Source: Lachnospiraceae bacterium
GTDB lineage: Bacteria; Bacillota; Clostridia; Lachnospirales; Lachnospiraceae
Assembly (NCBI GenBank): GCA_015056885.1
Contig: SVFL01000004.1
Span: 1 to 64,000, forward strand
Reading direction: 5' to 3'
DNA: 64,000 nt
In this document: one piece after another, positions 43,947-52,854 of the stretch
Layout: every line of letters starts with the position of its first letter
Position numbering within the stretch: position 1 is the first letter of the stretch
Translations under genes and position numbers: made by a program
The notes under the pieces: generated by a model
What the model was told of the DNA's origin: nothing
The model's database searches: none
What the model saw: the letters and a program-made list of their open reading frames with translations, nothing else

Positions 43947-45005
43947 ATGATTAAGGTAGGAATTATCGGAGCAACCGGCTATGCCGGAGGAGAGTTGGTA
44001 AGAATTCTGGCAAACCATAAGGATGCAGAAATTGTGTGGTATGGTTCCAGAAGTTACATAGATAAGAGATATTATGAAGTATATCAGAACATGTTCCAGA
44101 TTGTGGAAGATGTGTGTAAGGATGACAATTTGCAGGAGCTTGCTGAGCAGGTGGATGTGATTTTCACTGCAACCCCTCAGGGTTATCTGGCAGGTATTCT
44201 CACTGAGGAGATTTTGCAGAAGGTAAAGATTGTGGATTTGTCTGCAGACTATCGTATTAAGGATGTTGCTACCTATGAGAAGTGGTATGGTATCGAGCAC
44301 AAGTCCCCTCAGTTTATCGAGGAGGCGGTGTATGGTCTCTGCGAGATTAACCGTGGCAAGGTGGATGAGAAGACTCGTCTGATTGCGAACCCCGGATGCT
44401 ACACAACCTGTTCCATTCTTACCGCTTATCCTATGGTAAAGGAAGGTATGATTGATGTGGACACCCTGATTGTGGATGCCAAGTCCGGTACCTCCGGTGC
44501 GGGCAGAGGTGCTAAGGTGCCCAATCTGTTCTGTGAAGTAAATGAGAATATGAAAGCTTACGGTGTTGCAAGTCATCGCCACACTCCTGAGATTGAGGAG
44601 CAGCTTGGTTATGCAGGAGACTGTGATGTGACCATCAATTTCACTCCTCATCTGGTGCCTATGAACAGAGGTATTTTGGCGACAGAGTATGCGAAGCTTA
44701 AGAGAAAGCCCGACGGCACACTTCCTACTTATGAGGAAGTAAAGGCTGTTTACGATAAGTATTATGCAAACGAGAAGTTTGTCCGTGTGCTTGATAAGGG
44801 CGTATGTCCTGAGACCAAGTGGGTTGAGGGCAGTAACTATGTAGATATTAATTTTGTGATTGACGAGCGTACCGAGCGCATTATTATGATGGGTGCCATC
44901 GATAATCTGGTGAAGGGTGCAGCAGGCCAGGCGGTTCAGAACATGAATCTGCTCTTCGGACTTGATGAGTGGGAAGGTCTTGAACTGGTACCTTGTTTCC
45001 CTTAA
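43947..45005 (+). CDS. argC: N-acetyl-gamma-glutamyl-phosphate reductase
   Basis: 352 residues. NADPH-dependent third step of ornithine synthesis. It has the N-terminal GIIGATGYAGGELVRIL, the catalytic Cys in NPGCYTT, and HRHTPEIEEQLG. ATG 43947 follows AGGAGA. It is the first gene of argC-GNAT-argJ-argB-argD, the acetyl-cycle order used by many clostridia. Confidence 0.96.
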   Translation: MIKVGIIGATGYAGGELVRILANHKDAEIVWYGSRSYIDKRYYEVYQNMFQIVEDVCKDDNLQELAEQVDVIFTATPQGYLAGILTEEILQKVKIVDLSADYRIKDVATYEKWYGIEHKSPQFIEEAVYGLCEINRGKVDEKTRLIANPGCYTTCSILTAYPMVKEGMIDVDTLIVDAKSGTSGAGRGAKVPNLFCEVNENMKAYGVASHRHTPEIEEQLGYAGDCDVTINFTPHLVPMNRGILATEYAKLKRKPDGTLPTYEEVKAVYDKYYANEKFVRVLDKGVCPETKWVEGSNYVDINFVIDERTERIIMMGAIDNLVKGAAGQAVQNMNLLFGLDEWEGLELVPCFP

Positions 45006-45043
45006 AAGTTACATAAGAAAGAGAAGAGGTTAAGAAATAGAAA

Positions 45044-45508
45044 ATGCAGGAAAAAAGTTTTACCATACGAGCAATGACCATAGAAGACTACGAGGGTTTG
45101 CGCGCCCTGTGGATGACCATCAAAGGGTTCGGTATCCGAAGCATTGATGACTCCAGAGAGGGTGTGGAAAAGTTTTTAAAGAGAAATCCCGGTATCAGCG
45201 TAGTTGCAATCGCTGAGGATGGCTCCGTGGTAGGCGGAATTCTCTGTGGCCATGATGGCCGAAGAGGTTGTCTGTACCATGTGTGTGTCCATGCAGATTA
45301 CCGAAGAATGGGTATCGGCAAGGCCATGGTAGTGTACTGCATGAATGCTTTGAAGGCAGAGGAGATTAATAAGGTAAGCCTCATTGCATTTACGGTCAAT
45401 GATGTGGGTAATGCGTTCTGGAACTGCATTGGCTGGACCAAGAGAGAAGATTTAAACTATTATGATTTCACTTTGAATGAAGCGAATATTACAGCATTTA
45501 ACCAATGA
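45044..45508 (+). CDS. GNAT family N-acetyltransferase within the arginine cluster
   Basis: 154 residues with a standard GNAT fold. The acetyl-CoA loop is VCVHADYRRMGIGKAM, and FWNCIGWTKREDL closes the domain. Its place between argC and argJ may mean an acetylglutamate-related role, but the sequence alone does not show it. ArgJ can supply acetylglutamate on its own. Many GNATs in such positions act on other amines. Confidence 0.8.
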   Translation: MQEKSFTIRAMTIEDYEGLRALWMTIKGFGIRSIDDSREGVEKFLKRNPGISVVAIAEDGSVVGGILCGHDGRRGCLYHVCVHADYRRMGIGKAMVVYCMNALKAEEINKVSLIAFTVNDVGNAFWNCIGWTKREDLNYYDFTLNEANITAFNQ

Positions 45509-45588
45509 TTATGTATTGGACAGTGCTTGGTAAAGCAGATTGATGTAATATAAAATCGAGTGTGATAAAGAAAAGGATGGTGTCTGTT

Positions 45589-46821
45589 ATGGCAAATATC
45601 AAACAAATAGAAGGCGGCGTAACCGCAGCAAAAGGCTTTCAGGCAGCAGGTGTAGAGGCTGCCATCAAATATCAGAACCGCAAGGATATGGCACTGGTTT
45701 ACAGTACTGTTCCCTGTAAGGTCGCAGGAACCTTTACCACCAATGTAGTGAAGGCTGCTCCCGTTCTTTGGGACAAAAAAGTAGTAGAGGAGTCAGCATT
45801 TGCCCAGGCAGTTGTGGTAAACTCCGGTGTGGCAAATGCATGTACCGGCAAGCAGGGGTTAGATACCTGTAAGGCAGAGGCAGAGTGCGCAGGTAAGCTT
45901 CTTGGTATTCCTGCAGATTCTGTGTTGGTTGCATCCACTGGTGTCATCGGCATGCAGCTTCCTGAGGACAGAATCTGTGCAGGTATTGAAAAATTAGTTG
46001 CAGCCAAGGCAGATACTTTGGAAGCAGGTCTGGATGCAGCGAAAGCAATTATGACCACTGACACTGTACACAAGCAGATTGCCCTTGAAGTAGAAATCGG
46101 TGGCAAGACCGTGACCATGGGCGGTATGTGTAAGGGTTCCGGCATGATTCATCCCAATATGTGTACTATGCTGGGCTTTGTGACAACAGATGCAAATATT
46201 TCCAAGGAACTTCTGCAGAAGGCAGTCAGTGCGGATGTGGTAGATTCCTTTAACATGATTAGCGTGGATGGCGATACCTCCACAAATGATACCCTGCTGG
46301 TAATGGCAAATGGTTTGGCAGAGAATGCAGAGATTACCACTGAGGGTGAAGATTACGAGATTTTCTGTGCAGCATTGCATGAAATCACTTCCTATCTTGC
46401 CAAGAAGATGGCCGGTGACGGCGAGGGCGCAACCGCACTTTTTGAGACCAAGGTTGTGGGCGCAGACACCAAGGAGAATGCTCGCGTGCTTGCGAAATCC
46501 GTAATCTGTTCTTCTTTGACCAAGGCAGCAATCTTCGGACATGACGCTAACTGGGGACGTATCCTCTGCGCACTGGGTTACTCCGGCGTACAGTTTGACC
46601 CCGAGAATGTAGATTTGTACTTCCAGAGCGCATCCGGCAAGATGCAGATTTTCGGTAACGGCGTAGCTTGCGATTACAGCGAGGAGGAGGCCACCAAAAT
46701 CATCTCCGACCCCGAAGTTACCGCGCTGGTTGACATGCACATGGGCGATGCCGAGGCAACGGCATGGGGCTGTGATTTGAGCTATGACTATGTGAAGATT
46801 AATGCGGATTATCGGTCATAG
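45589..46821 (+). CDS. argJ: Glutamate N-acetyltransferase / ornithine acetyltransferase
   Basis: 410 residues. It moves the acetyl group from acetylornithine to glutamate (cyclic pathway) and may also use acetyl-CoA. The self-cleavage region reads KGSGMIHPNMCTMLGF, with Thr193 the nucleophile. The residue before it is Cys192 rather than the more common Ala. ATG 45589 is chosen because the ATG at 45577 directly abuts the AAAGG site. Confidence 0.95.
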   Translation: MANIKQIEGGVTAAKGFQAAGVEAAIKYQNRKDMALVYSTVPCKVAGTFTTNVVKAAPVLWDKKVVEESAFAQAVVVNSGVANACTGKQGLDTCKAEAECAGKLLGIPADSVLVASTGVIGMQLPEDRICAGIEKLVAAKADTLEAGLDAAKAIMTTDTVHKQIALEVEIGGKTVTMGGMCKGSGMIHPNMCTMLGFVTTDANISKELLQKAVSADVVDSFNMISVDGDTSTNDTLLVMANGLAENAEITTEGEDYEIFCAALHEITSYLAKKMAGDGEGATALFETKVVGADTKENARVLAKSVICSSLTKAAIFGHDANWGRILCALGYSGVQFDPENVDLYFQSASGKMQIFGNGVACDYSEEEATKIISDPEVTALVDMHMGDAEATAWGCDLSYDYVKINADYRS

Positions 46822-46986
46822 TAGCGGTACTGAATTGTCAGGATGCTGTGTATATGGAAGCAATTATGCTGAACAGCAGAAATGTAACTTATGAAGGATA
46901 AAGTGCCACTGATTTTCAAAAAATCAGTGCTCTGTTGACTTGATAAAAATGATTTTGTATATACATAATACAATTTCATGTAGCAT

Positions 46987-47152
46987 TGGGCATATACGAA
47001 AAAATTTATTCGCAAGACCCATAAAAACGAAAAAACGTACAGGTTTTAGATGATTAACTGTATATTTGGGCATATACATAAAAAATGCCTTTCCAGACCC
47101 GTAAATCCAAGAAAATTTGGGTCCCACAAGGAAATTTTTCTTCATATGCCCA
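46987..47152. repeat. TGGGCATATAC repeats between argJ and argB
   Basis: Two direct 39-bp copies (46987-47025 and 47067-47105, about 29/39 identical, 80 bp apart) begin TGGGCATATAC and end AGACCC(A/G)TAAA. An inverted partial copy lies at 47143-47152. The 490-base gap otherwise holds only a hairpin at 46907-46929 and no gene. Confidence 0.75.
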
Positions 47153-47311
47153 AGCGCCAACCCAACGGCCTGAACATAGACAAATATTTTTATAGCATAA
47201 AGAAATAACTTATATTTTACCAAGAAACTAACTATATTGTGGCGGGTTTTGTAAGCCAGCCGGAACTGCGGCGTGACTCGCGAATCCCCCACCCAAGAAA
47301 GAGAGGAACCC

Positions 47312-48208
47312 ATGGAAAAAGATATGCAGCAACTTTTAAAGAAGGCCGAGGTACTTATCGAGGCCCTTCCTTATATTCAGAAATTTAACCGTAAGATCAT
47401 TGTTGTAAAATACGGCGGAAGTGCTATGAGCAACGAAGAACTTCAGAAGAATGTAATCAAGGATGTAACCCTTTTGAAACTGGTAGGATTTAAACCCATC
47501 ATTGTGCATGGCGGCGGTAAGGCTATCAGCAACTGGGTAGGCAAGGTTGGCAAGGAGGCTCAGTTTGTAAACGGCCTTCGTGTGACCGATGAAGAGACTA
47601 TGGAAATTGCTGAGATGGTTCTGGGCAGAGTGAATAAGAGTCTGGTATCTATGGTACAGGAGCTTGGTGTTAAGGCGGTAGGTATCAGTGGTAAGGATGG
47701 TGGTCTTCTTAAGGTTGACAAGAAACTTTCCAATGGACAGGATATCGGTTTTGTGGGCGATGTGAAAAAGGTAGACGCCAAGATTCTGTATGACCTTTTG
47801 GAGAATGATTTCCTGCCTATTGTTGCTCCTATTGGTATGGATGATAATTTTGATACTTATAATATTAATGCAGATGATGCAGCATGTGCCATTGCTAAGG
47901 CAGTGGGAGCAGACAAGTTGGTATTCCTGACAGATGTAGAGGGCTTGTATCGTGACTTCGAAGATAAGTCTTCCTTCATCTCCAGACTGACTGCTTCTGA
48001 GGCAGATGATTTGATTAACAGCGGTATTATCGGCGGTGGCATGCTTCCTAAGCTGAACAACTGTACTTCCGCTATTAAGAATGGTGTAAGCCGTGTACAT
48101 ATTCTGGATGGCAGAGTGCCCCACTGCCTGCTTCTGGAAATCTTTACCAAACAGGGTATCGGAACCGCTATCATTGCAGATGACGATGATTTGACCCTTT
48201 GTAACTGA
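47312..48208 (+). CDS. argB: Acetylglutamate kinase
   Basis: 298 residues. It phosphorylates N-acetylglutamate. It has VVKYGGSAM near the start, VHGGGKAIS, the [13 protein letters not shown] nucleotide segment, and [10 protein letters not shown] near the end. The N-terminal helix of about 20 residues before the kinase core is a feature of arginine-sensitive enzymes, so feedback inhibition by arginine is likely. ATG 47312 follows GAGAGGA. Confidence 0.95.
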   Translation: MEKDMQQLLKKAEVLIEALPYIQKFNRKIIVVKYGGSAMSNEELQKNVIKDVTLLKLVGFKPIIVHGGGKAISNWVGKVGKEAQFVNGLRVTDEETMEIAEMVLGRVNKSLVSMVQELGVKAVGISGKDGGLLKVDKKLSNGQDIGFVGDVKKVDAKILYDLLENDFLPIVAPIGMDDNFDTYNINADDAACAIAKAVGADKLVFLTDVEGLYRDFEDKSSFISRLTASEADDLINSGIIGGGMLPKLNNCTSAIKNGVSRVHILDGRVPHCLLLEIFTKQGIGTAIIADDDDLTLCN

Positions 48209-48253
48209 GCAGGTCGTAAGACCTGCGATGACAATCAAACGTAGTTTGATTGT
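48209..48253 (+). repeat. Two back-to-back hairpins between argB and argD
   Basis: GCAGGTC-GTAA-GACCTGC (48209-48226) is followed by ACAATCAAAC-GTA-GTTTGATTGT (48231-48253). Both are perfect stems with tiny loops and no T run. They may set mRNA stability within the operon. Confidence 0.8.
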
Positions 48254-48278
48254 ACACACGTAAAAAGAGGAGAAACCT

Positions 48279-49472
48279 ATGAGCGAAACAATGAAAACAT
48301 ACATTGACCAGGCCGAGAACGACCTGCTTCACACCTACAACCGGTATCAGGTAGTATTGGATAAGGGTGAAGGTGTGTACCTTTATGATATCAACGGCAA
48401 AAAGTATCTGGACTTTGTGGCAGGTATTGCCGTATTTGCTTTGGGATATCATTATCCCGGATATGATGAGGCTGTGAAAAATCAGGTAGATAAGCTGATT
48501 CACACCTCCAATTATTACTATAATCTTCCTGCCATTGAGGCTGCGGAGCGTATCAAGAAGGCATCCGGCATGGATCGTGTATTTTTTACCAACTCCGGAG
48601 CAGAGGCAATGGAAGGTGCCATGAAAGCAGCTTTGAAGTATGCATGGCTGAAAACAGGGAAGAATGATCAGGAGATTATTGCTATGAATCATTCCTTCCA
48701 CGGAAGGACGCTGGGTGCTTTGGCAGTAACCGGAACACCCAAGTATCGTGAGGCATTTTCCGCTGTGGGCGGCAATGTCAAGTTTGCTGAGTTGAATGAT
48801 TTTGACAGTGTACTTGCCTGTGTGACAGACAAGACCTGTGCTATCATCATGGAGCCTGTACAGGGTGAGGGTGGACTTCTTCCTGCTACAGAGGACTTCC
48901 TTAAGAAGGTTCGTGCGCTTTGTGATGAGAAGGATATTCTTCTTATTTTTGATGAGGTACAGTGCGGTATGGGACGTACCGGTTATATCTATGCATGGCA
49001 GCGTTATGGTGTAAAGCCTGATATCATGACCAGTGCAAAGGGACTTAGCTGTGGTGTTCCCATGGGAGCATTTATGATGACGGAGCGTGTGGCTCAGAGC
49101 TCTCTTACCAGCGGAGATCACGGTACTACCTACGGTGGTAATCCTTTGGCAGCAGCAGCTTGTGCCAAGGTGTTTGAGATCTTTGAGCAGGACAATATCG
49201 TGGAGCATGTTAAGCAGGTAGCTCCTTATCTTGAAAAGCGCCTGATGGAGCTTTATGAGAAATATGACTGCATTACCGGTCATCGTGGAGTTGGTCTGAT
49301 GCAGGGACTTGTATTTGACCGTCCTGTGGGCGAAATTATCACCAAAGCTTTGGACAAGGGACTTTTGTTAATCAATGCAGGACCCAACATTATTCGTTTT
49401 GTTCCGCCCCTTATCATTACTGAGCAGAATATTGATGATATGATTGCTATTTTGGATACTTGTATTGAGTAA
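48279..49472 (+). CDS. argD: Acetylornithine aminotransferase
   Basis: 397 residues, PLP class III. It converts acetylglutamate semialdehyde to acetylornithine. FFTNSGAEAMEGAMKAA, the HGRTLGAL segment, FDEVQCGMGRTG, the PLP lysine in TSAKGLSCG and GDHGTTYGGNPLA are all present. It is the last arg gene of the run; a carbamoyltransferase and argH are not in the window. Confidence 0.95.
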   Translation: MSETMKTYIDQAENDLLHTYNRYQVVLDKGEGVYLYDINGKKYLDFVAGIAVFALGYHYPGYDEAVKNQVDKLIHTSNYYYNLPAIEAAERIKKASGMDRVFFTNSGAEAMEGAMKAALKYAWLKTGKNDQEIIAMNHSFHGRTLGALAVTGTPKYREAFSAVGGNVKFAELNDFDSVLACVTDKTCAIIMEPVQGEGGLLPATEDFLKKVRALCDEKDILLIFDEVQCGMGRTGYIYAWQRYGVKPDIMTSAKGLSCGVPMGAFMMTERVAQSSLTSGDHGTTYGGNPLAAAACAKVFEIFEQDNIVEHVKQVAPYLEKRLMELYEKYDCITGHRGVGLMQGLVFDRPVGEIITKALDKGLLLINAGPNIIRFVPPLIITEQNIDDMIAILDTCIE

Positions 49473-49487
49473 GGAACAGGAGTTAAC

Positions 49488-50861
49488 ATGCATTTTAAAA
49501 AGAGATTTTTATCTGTTGCCGCAGTAATTTTGTGTACTGCGGCAGCTGTTTACAGTAGCACTCTGCCTATGGGAAAGGCGGGAGAAACGGGTGACAGCCT
49601 GCGTGTGGGGAGCAATAAAGAGACCATCTATTTTTGGTATACAGATGATTCCATGACCAGCTTCATCAACAGTGCAACCGTGGAATTCGGACAGGATAAG
49701 GGCGTGAGAGTCATTCCCGTGCTGACCTCAGAAGGAGAATATCTGGAGGCCATTGGGCAGGCATCCCTACATGGACCGCAGATGCCGGATTTGTATCTTT
49801 TAACCAATGATTCATTGGAGAAGGCTTATTTGGCAGGATTGGCAACAGAGACCGGAGATGAGGGAAGTATATGTAATACAGAAAACTTTCCCCAGGCAGC
49901 TCTTTCGGCTGTAAAATATCATGACAAAAATGTTGCCTATCCTCTGTATTTTGAGACCAGTGCATTAATATACAATGCATCCTACATGCAGCAGTGGCAG
50001 GAACAGCAGGAGGCAAAACTTGCTGCGTCAGAGAGCGGAGAAGAAGTGGTGGATGGCGGAGAAGTGGTGGAAGGCGAGGAGACCAAGGATGTACTTGCCA
50101 GCGCTTCACTTGCCACGGTGGATGATATTCTCACGGTTGCAGATACCTTTGATGTACCGGAAGGTGTGGAAGGTATCATGAGGTGGGATGTATCGGATAT
50201 TTTTTATAATTACTGGTTTGTGGGCAGTTACCTAAATGTGGGTGGCGAAGCCGGAGATGATGAGAGTAATATTGATATCAACAATGCGGAGACCATTCAG
50301 TGTCTGGAGGTTTATCAGGCATTGAATCAGTTCTTTTCCATGGAGGCAGATACGATTACTTATGATTCCGTGGTTCAGGAATTTGTTGACGGTAAAATCA
50401 TGTTTACCGTGGCAACATCGGACATCATTAAGCGCTTGGAAACAGCCAAGGAAGACGGCAGCTTTGCCTTTGATTACGGAATTACCTCTGTGCCCAGAGT
50501 AAGTGCAGAGCTTGACAGTGCGGCACTTTCCGTAACCGGTGCGGTGGTAGTTAACGGCTATTCCGAGCATAAAAATCTTGCCAATGAATTTGCGGCATAT
50601 CTGGTGACCGATTACGCAGACACTCTCTATGAGAAGACGGGCAAGCTTGCAGCATATAACTACACAGATACCGATAACGGCGGTGTGCAGATGTTCAAAC
50701 AGGCTTATGCAGACAGTGTTTCTCTGCCGAAAATGATGGAAACCGGTAACTACTGGATTCAGCTGGAGGTGCTCTTCTCCAAGGTATGGAACGGCAGTGA
50801 TGCGGCTACCTTGTTGGAGGAACTGGCTAATCAGATTTCCACACAAATTTCAGAAGAATAA
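49488..50861 (+). CDS. Orphan extracellular solute-binding protein (maltose-type)
   Basis: 457 residues. A signal peptide (about 1-28) has no good lipobox, although Cys16 lies in the hydrophobic core. The mature part reads like an SBP family 1 protein: ETIYFWYTDDSM at the start, QASLHGPQMPDLYLL, YPLYFETSALIYN, and an FVDGKIMFTVATS strand. An acidic insertion (about 180-200) is unusual. No permease or ATPase is adjacent. It starts 16 bp after argD, so it may be transcribed with the arginine genes. Confidence 0.8.
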   Translation: MHFKKRFLSVAAVILCTAAAVYSSTLPMGKAGETGDSLRVGSNKETIYFWYTDDSMTSFINSATVEFGQDKGVRVIPVLTSEGEYLEAIGQASLHGPQMPDLYLLTNDSLEKAYLAGLATETGDEGSICNTENFPQAALSAVKYHDKNVAYPLYFETSALIYNASYMQQWQEQQEAKLAASESGEEVVDGGEVVEGEETKDVLASASLATVDDILTVADTFDVPEGVEGIMRWDVSDIFYNYWFVGSYLNVGGEAGDDESNIDINNAETIQCLEVYQALNQFFSMEADTITYDSVVQEFVDGKIMFTVATSDIIKRLETAKEDGSFAFDYGITSVPRVSAELDSAALSVTGAVVVNGYSEHKNLANEFAAYLVTDYADTLYEKTGKLAAYNYTDTDNGGVQMFKQAYADSVSLPKMMETGNYWIQLEVLFSKVWNGSDAATLLEELANQISTQISEE

Positions 50862-50862
50862 C

Positions 50863-50927
50863 AAAACCAACCATAGGGCAAACTACTACGAGATAAATCG
50901 GAAGGAGTTTGACATATGGTTGGTTTT
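50863..50927 (+). promoter_or_regulatory. Hairpin/terminator sequestering the next start codon
   Basis: AAAACCAACCATA (50863-50875) and TATGGTTGGTTTT (50915-50927) are perfect complements, followed by TTG. The second arm contains the ATG (50916) of the following gene, and the ribosome site lies in the loop. Confidence 0.65.
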
Positions 50928-51347
50928 TTGATTGCATTATTATCAGGTGCATTGATGAGTATTCAGGGAGTTTTCAATACGCAGGTGACCAAGGCGTCCG
51001 GCATCTGGGCGGCCAGTGCATTTGTACAGTTTACGGCTCTTATTGTCTGTATGGGAGCATGGCTGATAATGGAGAGAGGTTCCCTTATGCAGGTTTTTAG
51101 CGTGCAACCCAAGTATATGTTATTGGGAGGTGCAATCGGTGCTTTTATCACATATACAGTTATTCGCAGCATGGATATGCTTGGTCCTGCAAAGGCAGTG
51201 TTGTTAATTGTGGTGGCGCAGCTGCTTGTGGCGTATCTCATCGAATTGTTTGGATTGTTTGGCGCAGATAAACAGCCTTGGGAATGGCGGAAGGCCATTG
51301 GAATGGCTGTTGCAATTGTGGGAATTATTATTTTTAAGTGGAAGTGA
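50916..51347 (+). CDS. YdcZ (DUF606)-type DMT superfamily transporter
   Basis: 143 residues, five membrane segments. GALMSIQGVFNTQVTKASGIWAA and GGAIGAFITY are typical of the DUF606/YdcZ half-size DMT proteins. The C-terminal KAIGMAVAIVGIIIF matches the family end. The substrate is unknown. The start codon lies inside the 3' arm of a perfect hairpin. Confidence 0.85.
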   Translation: MVGFLIALLSGALMSIQGVFNTQVTKASGIWAASAFVQFTALIVCMGAWLIMERGSLMQVFSVQPKYMLLGGAIGAFITYTVIRSMDMLGPAKAVLLIVVAQLLVAYLIELFGLFGADKQPWEWRKAIGMAVAIVGIIIFKWK

Positions 51348-51471
51348 TTTAATTCTTAATATTTCTGAATTTATGGGGAAGTGCCTTGCAAATCCCGTAT
51401 GATTATTTTACAATAAATATTGTCAGCAAACGAAAGAAGATTACTTCCCGTTCGATAAAGGAGCGGTGAGT

Positions 51472-52116
51472 ATGAAGAAAATAAAAAATAATACAAGACA
51501 GAACGGCAAACAGGTTGCGGGCAGACATTTGAAATGGGCTGCCGGCGCTTTGTTGTGCGTTGTTCTGACAGGCTGTGGCAAAGCAGATAAAGCAATTCCC
51601 ATTGAGTTGGGGACATCCATAGAGAAACAGGATAATCGGCAAGAGGGCGAAGCGGTTGGAGCGGTACCGGCAACGGAAGAAGTAACAACGCCTGAGGAAG
51701 TCTGCGTTTATGTGTGTGGAGCGGTGAATTCGCCGGGGGTAGTAAGTTTGCCCGGAGGCAGTCGGTACAATGACGCCTTGGAAGCAGCCGGCGGTTTTAC
51801 GGAAGATGCTGCGAAAGAGGCTGTGAATCTGGCGAAATACATAAGCGACGGAGAGCAGATTTTTTTCCCGACGAAGGAGGAGGCGCAGATGATAGCCGAG
51901 TCTGCGCAAACGAAACAGTCCGGTCTTGTAAATATTAATACGGCGGCGGTTTCAAAATTGTGTGAGCTGCCGGGGATTGGTGAATCCAAGGCACAGGCCA
52001 TTGTGGCATATCGGGAGCAAAACGGCGCTTTTCTCAAGACAGAAGATGTTATGAAGGTACCGGGGATTAAAGAGAGCGCATATAATCAGATGAGGGATTT
52101 GATTACGGTTCAGTAA
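51472..52116 (+). CDS. comEA: ComEA-like DNA-binding lipoprotein
   Basis: 214 residues. A Lys-rich start and hydrophobic segment end in LTGC, so it is probably lipid-anchored, unlike the usual membrane-helix ComEA. A SLBB-type domain (about 80-135: VYVCGAVNSPGVVSLPGGSR) is followed by a helix-hairpin-helix domain (about 150-214: VNINTAAVSKLCELPGIGESKA). It binds incoming DNA at the cell surface for uptake through ComEC, which is encoded 3 kb downstream. Confidence 0.9.
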   Translation: MKKIKNNTRQNGKQVAGRHLKWAAGALLCVVLTGCGKADKAIPIELGTSIEKQDNRQEGEAVGAVPATEEVTTPEEVCVYVCGAVNSPGVVSLPGGSRYNDALEAAGGFTEDAAKEAVNLAKYISDGEQIFFPTKEEAQMIAESAQTKQSGLVNINTAAVSKLCELPGIGESKAQAIVAYREQNGAFLKTEDVMKVPGIKESAYNQMRDLITVQ

Positions 52117-52147
52117 TTAAGTAATAAATATAAAGGATGAGGGTGAA

Positions 52148-52843
52148 ATGGCGGAGAAGAGAGTATTAGTTGTAGACGATGAGAAATTAATTGTAAAGGG
52201 TATCCGTTTTAGTCTGGAGCAGGATGATTATACGGTTGATTGTGCGTATGACGGTGAAGAGGCATTGGATTTCGCACGTAACAATCCGTATGATATTATT
52301 TTGTTGGATGTGATGCTTCCCAAGCTTACCGGCTTTGAGGTGTGTCAGCAGATTCGTGAGTTCTCTTCGGTTCCTATTATTATGCTTACTGCCAAAGGGG
52401 ACGATATGGATAAGATTCTGGGCCTTGAGTATGGCGCAGATGATTATATCACAAAACCTTTCAATATTTTGGAGGTAAAGGCACGTATTAAGGCAATTAT
52501 GCGCCGCGTGGAGAGTAAGTCTCCCCAAAAGGAGAACAAGAGCTTTATTGAAAGTGGTGATATGAAGCTGGATTGTGAAGGAAGACGTTTGTACATTAAC
52601 AATCGTGAAATCGGACTTACGGCCAAGGAGTTCGAAGTATTGGAACTTCTGATGAACAATCCCAACAAGGTTTATGGCAGAGAAGCTCTTTTGAAGCTGG
52701 TGTGGGGAGCAGATTATCCCGGAGATGTACGTACAGTGGATGTACATATCAGAAGACTTCGTGAGAAAATAGAGGCTAATCCCAGTGAGCCTAAATATGT
52801 ACACACCAAGTGGGGCGTAGGCTATTATTTTTTGAATGAGTAG
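52148..52843 (+). CDS. OmpR/WalR-family response regulator
   Basis: 231 residues. The receiver has the Asp10-Asp11 pair, phosphoacceptor Asp54 (LLDVMLP) and Lys103 (TKPF). The C-terminal winged helix (about 130-230) ends in VDVHIRRLREKIE and WGVGYYF, as in WalR/PhoB. It is followed directly by its kinase. It resembles WalR, but the usual yycH/yycI/walJ neighbours are absent. Confidence 0.92.
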   Translation: MAEKRVLVVDDEKLIVKGIRFSLEQDDYTVDCAYDGEEALDFARNNPYDIILLDVMLPKLTGFEVCQQIREFSSVPIIMLTAKGDDMDKILGLEYGADDYITKPFNILEVKARIKAIMRRVESKSPQKENKSFIESGDMKLDCEGRRLYINNREIGLTAKEFEVLELLMNNPNKVYGREALLKLVWGADYPGDVRTVDVHIRRLREKIEANPSEPKYVHTKWGVGYYFLNE

Positions 52844-52854
52844 TGGGACAAGGA

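Noticed and set aside
48171..49283. A 370-residue minus-strand open frame opposite argD
   Set aside because: Antisense shadow; argD is certain.
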